Shown here in pieces: positions 60,825 through 64,000 of a stretch of 64,000 nucleotides of DNA. The notes beneath the pieces are model-generated. The model had not been told where the DNA came from. It made no database searches and saw only the letters and a list, made by a program, of their open reading frames with translations. Source of the stretch: Coniochaeta sp. PMI_546 (Eukaryota > Ascomycota > Sordariomycetes > Coniochaetales > Coniochaetaceae); contig MU271147.1 in the NCBI GenBank assembly GCA_021432605.1, forward strand, positions 744,001 through 808,000. The letters run 5' to 3'. The position numbers and the translations under genes are program-made. How positions within the stretch are numbered: the first letter of the stretch is position 1; each line of letters begins with the position of its first letter.

Positions 60825-63009
60825 ATGCGCGTTGCCGTTATTGGTGCTGGCCCTTCAGGGCTGGTAACGCTCAAATACCTCAAGACAGCCCACCAATTCT
60901 TCCCAATCAAGCCGATCGAGACGCGTCTTTTCGAGGCTGAGGATGCTGTTGGCGGCACCTTTACTCATAGGACATACGAAGATGCTGAGGCAAGCCATAC
61001 TGCCTTTCTCCCGGTGTTATCATCTTCTAACCCACCACCCGGAATAGCTTGTCTCTTCCAAGCAGCTCACTACCTTCTCTGATTTCCGCCCTCGCAAAGA
61101 CGCAGACTTTCTCTCAGCCGAGCGGTATGTCGAGTATCTGAGGCAGTACTGCGATCACTTCGACCTGTGGCCTTCCATTAACCTCTCAACTCCTGTCCTG
61201 TCCGTTCGTCGGCGCGCCGGAGATGTCGGTGGCCATGTCATCCACTATAGGAAGGACGGTAAGGAGATGACATGGGAATGCGATGCTATTGCCGTTTGCT
61301 CCGGTCTGCATGTTACGCCGAGCATTCCCGATGTACCTGGCATTGAAAATGTTCCTGTCGTGAAACACTCTGCCCAGTTCAAGTCCAGGGAAGAATTCGG
61401 AACTGACAAGACCGTTGTCATCCTCGGCACCGGCGAGACAGGCATCGACTTGGCCTATTTAGCAGTCACGTCTCCGACCAAGCGTGTTATCCTGTGTCAT
61501 CGTGATGGCTTCCTCGGTGCACCCAAGGTAAGTGCCGCGACGTGCTCTCCAAATGTCCAGGGCCGGTTTTGCTCCATCTGGCTAAGCTTTGCTCGCGAGA
61601 CCCTGTTTGTCTTGCCAACCTCGAAACACAATGCTAACCTCAAATTTTGCAGCGAATGCTGACCCCGGTGACTTTCCCAATATTGGGAAGGAAGCCGGAT
61701 CCAAACTATGTCAATGTCCCGGTCGATTGCAGCCAGGCCACGCTCTTCGACTCTATGTATGTCCATCCTCTCATGAGGGACACCATGTTCCTGTGGCACT
61801 ACTACGACGTGTTGATCAAGGTGGCTCTCTGGCTCACGACCGGAAGCTACCATGGTTACGATCAATGGGTGGCAGGCATTTCGCCCCAGCGCTACCATTC
61901 CTCCAAAGGTACCATCTCATGACCTCCCATCTGCTCCCGCAGCCTCCTTTGACACCTCGTCAGTATTTTTCAACAAGGCCGCTGCAAAGGCCATGCCGTA
62001 TATCAGCGCGCCTTACCGTCCGGAAAAGCCCAGCCTGATCCAACGCATCCGCTCGTCTATCATACAATGCGAGCTGGAACCAGTCCCGCCAGGTCGCGCT
62101 ATCGAGATGGCTCCCTGGCCGTCGCACATCGATGCAAATGGCCGCATCTACTTCCGCGATAACGGCCGTCCAGAGTACGACCGTTTGAAAGACGAGAACA
62201 TAGTCCCTGATGTCCTTTTCTATGCCACTGGCTACACTCAAACCTTCCCGTTCCTGGACGGGGAAACATCAGGCCGACCGTATCCCCACGCTGATGATGC
62301 CAACGTGCGGGAGATATGGCATGCCGATGACCCAACCGTGGGCTTTCTCGGATTCATCCGCCCGGCCTTTGGTGCGATTCCAACCTTATCTGAGATGCAG
62401 GCTCAGTTATGGATCATGAAGCTCGTAGCCCCAGACCAGATACCGCGACCGCTGGAGCCCAAGGACGAGGGGCACTACAGGCTCCGTCCACCGCCAGGTG
62501 CGCGGATCAACTATGGTGTCGACCATGAGACCTATGCTTACCAGCTTGCGCTGGATATCGGGTCCGCCCCGTCGTTTACTGAGGTCGTTGCCGCGGGGTG
62601 GAAAGCCAGTCGCGGCGGGAATGGTCTGTGGTGGAAGCTACCCGTTATCTGGGCGGCTGGAGCGCAGTTCAACGCCAAGTTCCGGATGAGAGGGCCGTAT
62701 AAGTGGGATGGTGCGGTTAATGTCCTGGGCGTCGAGCTATGGGAGACCATCTCTCGACGTGGGGGATTTCTGGGTGAGTACCCGAGATACCGTCGTTATA
62801 TCACGGTAGACGAGACGCTGACCCTAAGAGCAGGCAACTTCACGCTTGCTGTCATCCCCATCGTCTTCCTCGGCACGATCAACCTGGGGCTCTACGTCTA
62901 TAGTGCCGTGGTGGATACTGCCGCGACTGTATTCCGCGTTGTGACCAGCCCTTTCGCATTGCTGTCGCGGAAGAAGGAGTCTCGGAGTAATGATTACGTG
63001 CGCATTTGA
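60825..63009 (+). CDS. Flavin-containing monooxygenase (dimethylaniline monooxygenase-like)
   Basis: Four exons: 60825-60989, 61048-61527, 61653-61908 and 61964-63009; 648 residues. The first intron (60990-61047) has a GC donor: exon 1 ends GCTGAG and the intron begins GCAAGC, with a TCTAAC branch site and TAG acceptor. Splicing there yields YEDAELVSSKQLTTFSDFR, the standard family sequence. The other introns (125 and 55 bp) are GT-AG. The FAD motif is VIGAGPSG at the start, the NADPH motif is ILGTGETG, and the C-terminal ATGY motif is in FYATGYTQTF. A hydrophobic C-terminus (FTLAVIPIVFLGTINLGLYV) suggests an ER tail anchor. Family members oxygenate N or S nucleophiles, or act as Baeyer-Villiger enzymes; the substrate here is unknown. 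Confidence 0.9.
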
Positions 63010-63476
63010 TACCCCTGGCATGCGTTACTGCCCAGCAAGAGACCGGTTTCTTTCTTTTTTCGCGAATCTGCGAATACGTGTTGGAGCGGGGTTTGGCATA
63101 TGCTTTAGGAATCTGTCAGCTCCTCGTAGCTGTCTCTGAGCGTCCCCCTCTGTGATGCAACGACGTGAAAGATTGGTGATAATTGACGATGCGTTACCAG
63201 AGGAAGAGGGCGACGGATGAGGATGAGAGCACGAGCATAGGTACCTTAATAAGGTACCTTAGTACATCGATATGTACCTTAAGCGGGTGGATGCAGAAGC
63301 GATTAGCGCTTACTAAAATGGTTAGCGTGGAGATAATTGATAACGTTGCGTGACCGGCGACCAGCCTCCCGCAATGCCGAGGTACGTACCATTTCGCAGT
63401 CATCAACTTCCATGATTCTGCGTCTCATTCCTCAGCACCTCCTGAGGATCACCTCGGAATCAGCGAGCACTCAACG
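63010..63476. promoter_or_regulatory. Intergenic region upstream of the M28 peptidase
   Basis: About 470 bp with no gene. It holds the palindrome pair at 63,240-63,277 listed separately and presumably the promoter of the M28 gene. Confidence 0.4.
63240..63277. repeat. GGTACC-type palindrome pair
   Basis: GGTACCTT-AAT-AAGGTACC at 63,240-63,258 is a perfect inverted repeat. GTACAT...ATGTAC at 63,262-63,277 follows directly. It lies 200-240 bp upstream of the M28 start. Confidence 0.6.
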
Positions 63477-64000
63477 ATGTCATCAATATTGCGGTTCGTA
63501 AGTATCGCAGCTCTGGGGGGCGTCTGCGCTCTCCAGGTGACCTTGGGACAAGATCCCGCAGCACAAGGCCCTCTTGGTGTCCATAGCCACAAGAGCAACA
63601 AGCCACTGGTTGATACCGAAGCGCTTCAAGCTGCCATTAAGGTTGAGAACCTTGTGGCACGGGCCGAAGATCTGTACAAGATTGCCCAACTGGGGGAACC
63701 CGAGTATAATCATCCCACGCGGGTAATTGGCAGTGCAGGTAAGTTTCTTTCCCACCTGTCTGTCGCCCTGTCGCGAAAGATCTATGTTGAAGGGCTGTCG
63801 GATCTGATGACTCATGCAGGACACTGGGCGACATTGTCATACATCTATGCTGCCCTTGCGGACCTGGGTGATTATTATACCATTCTCAACCAGTCATTTC
63901 CGGCAGTCTCGGGCAATGTCTGGGAGTACCGTCTAGTCTTGGGTAATGATCTTCCGAAGTCGGCTTCTCCGATGGGCCTGACACCGCCAACCAAGAACAA
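63477..64000 (+). CDS. M28-family aminopeptidase, N-terminal part (cut by window end)
   Basis: Exon 1 is 63477-63738 and exon 2 starts at 63820 and runs past the window, with an 81-bp GT-AG intron. The visible 147 residues begin with a signal peptide (MSSILRFVSIAALGGVCALQ). They continue with VENLVARAEDLYKIA and, across the splice, TRVIGSAGHWATLSYIYAAL. This is the start of the M28A aminopeptidase fold as in vacuolar aminopeptidase Y and secreted leucine aminopeptidases (usual form NRVFGSxGHNATVDYI). The metal ligands lie further on, outside the window. It would release N-terminal residues from peptides, a fitting partner for the aspartic and S28 peptidases nearby. Confidence 0.8.
   Translation, partial: MSSILRFVSIAALGGVCALQVTLGQDPAAQGPLGVHSHKSNKPLVDTEALQAAIKVENLVARAEDLYKIAQLGEPEYNHPTRVIGSAGKFLSHLSVALSRKIYVEGLSDLMTHAGHWATLSYIYAALADLGDYYTILNQSFPAVSGNVWEYRLVLGNDLPKSASPMGLTPPTKN

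Noticed and set aside
60380-60940. 186-codon frame overlapping the FMO start
   Set aside because: Out of frame with the FMO, composition unlike a protein, and the FMO start MRVAVIGAGPSG is decisive.
34050-64000. Classical secondary-metabolite gene cluster
   Set aside because: No PKS, NRPS, terpene synthase or prenyltransferase is present, and the enzymes have mixed orientation and compartments.
1-64000. CRISPR array, tRNA or rRNA genes, telomere repeats
   Set aside because: No regularly spaced direct repeats, no cloverleaf with TTCGA-type arm in a plausible setting, no rRNA-like segment and no TTAGGG runs were seen; a tRNA scan was not possible.

Overview
The window is the junction between two compartments of a filamentous ascomycete genome (Pezizomycotina; Sordariomycetes is my best guess, from the RIP pattern, the short introns and the GGTACC-type intergenic palindromes, but the class is an inference). 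Bases 1 to about 33,100 are AT-rich repeat DNA. CA and TG dinucleotides have almost vanished while CG is common, which is the mark of heavy repeat-induced point mutation (RIP). From about 33,100 to the end the composition is normal and genes are dense, with short introns (49-125 bp).

The repeat half is a nested stack of dead elements. The oldest layer is a LINE fragment on the + strand (L1, 1-1153). A Ty3/gypsy chromovirus (A, minus strand, left LTR 1154-1546) sits inside it. A is interrupted by a full-length LINE (L2, 3210-10508, minus, 14-bp target duplication) and by a second copy of its own family (B, 11003-24514, minus, target duplication ACTAA/ACCAA). B is in turn interrupted just inside its left LTR by a third copy (C, 11416-18196, minus, target duplication TAGCT). 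A ends at 25102 against a short inverted fragment of the same family (25103-25276). A different chromovirus (D, 25277-32941, plus) follows and carries a 120-base assembly gap. C is the least mutated, in agreement with its place as the last insertion. No coding capacity survives in this half.

The gene half holds twelve gene models that I can support, one of them cut by the window edge, plus one host pseudogene. In order: a GPI-anchored aspartic protease (+), a paraoxonase-like lactonase/arylesterase (-), a DUF218/YdcF protein (+), a GH76 Dfg5/Dcw1-type cell-wall enzyme (-), a MaoC/HTD2-like hydratase (+), an AKR7-type aldo-keto reductase (-), an unassigned polytopic membrane protein (-), an S28 serine peptidase (+), a 3-beta-HSD-like dehydrogenase (-), a Zn2Cys6 regulator divergent from it (+), a secreted amidase (+), a decayed VIT/VWA protein (-), a flavin monooxygenase with a GC-AG intron (+) and the start of an M28 aminopeptidase (+, cut by the window end).

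The gene block is rich in secreted or surface hydrolases: aspartic protease, GH76, S28, amidase, M28 and the secreted lactonase. It is also rich in redox enzymes: AKR, HSD-type SDR and FMO. The divergent SDR and Zn2Cys6 regulator are the best candidates for a local regulatory unit. There is no polyketide or peptide synthetase, no tRNA or rRNA that I can see, and no CRISPR array. I do not see a convincing new system; the best leads are the nested stratigraphy with CA-specific decay, the GC-AG intron, and the regulator/SDR promoter.
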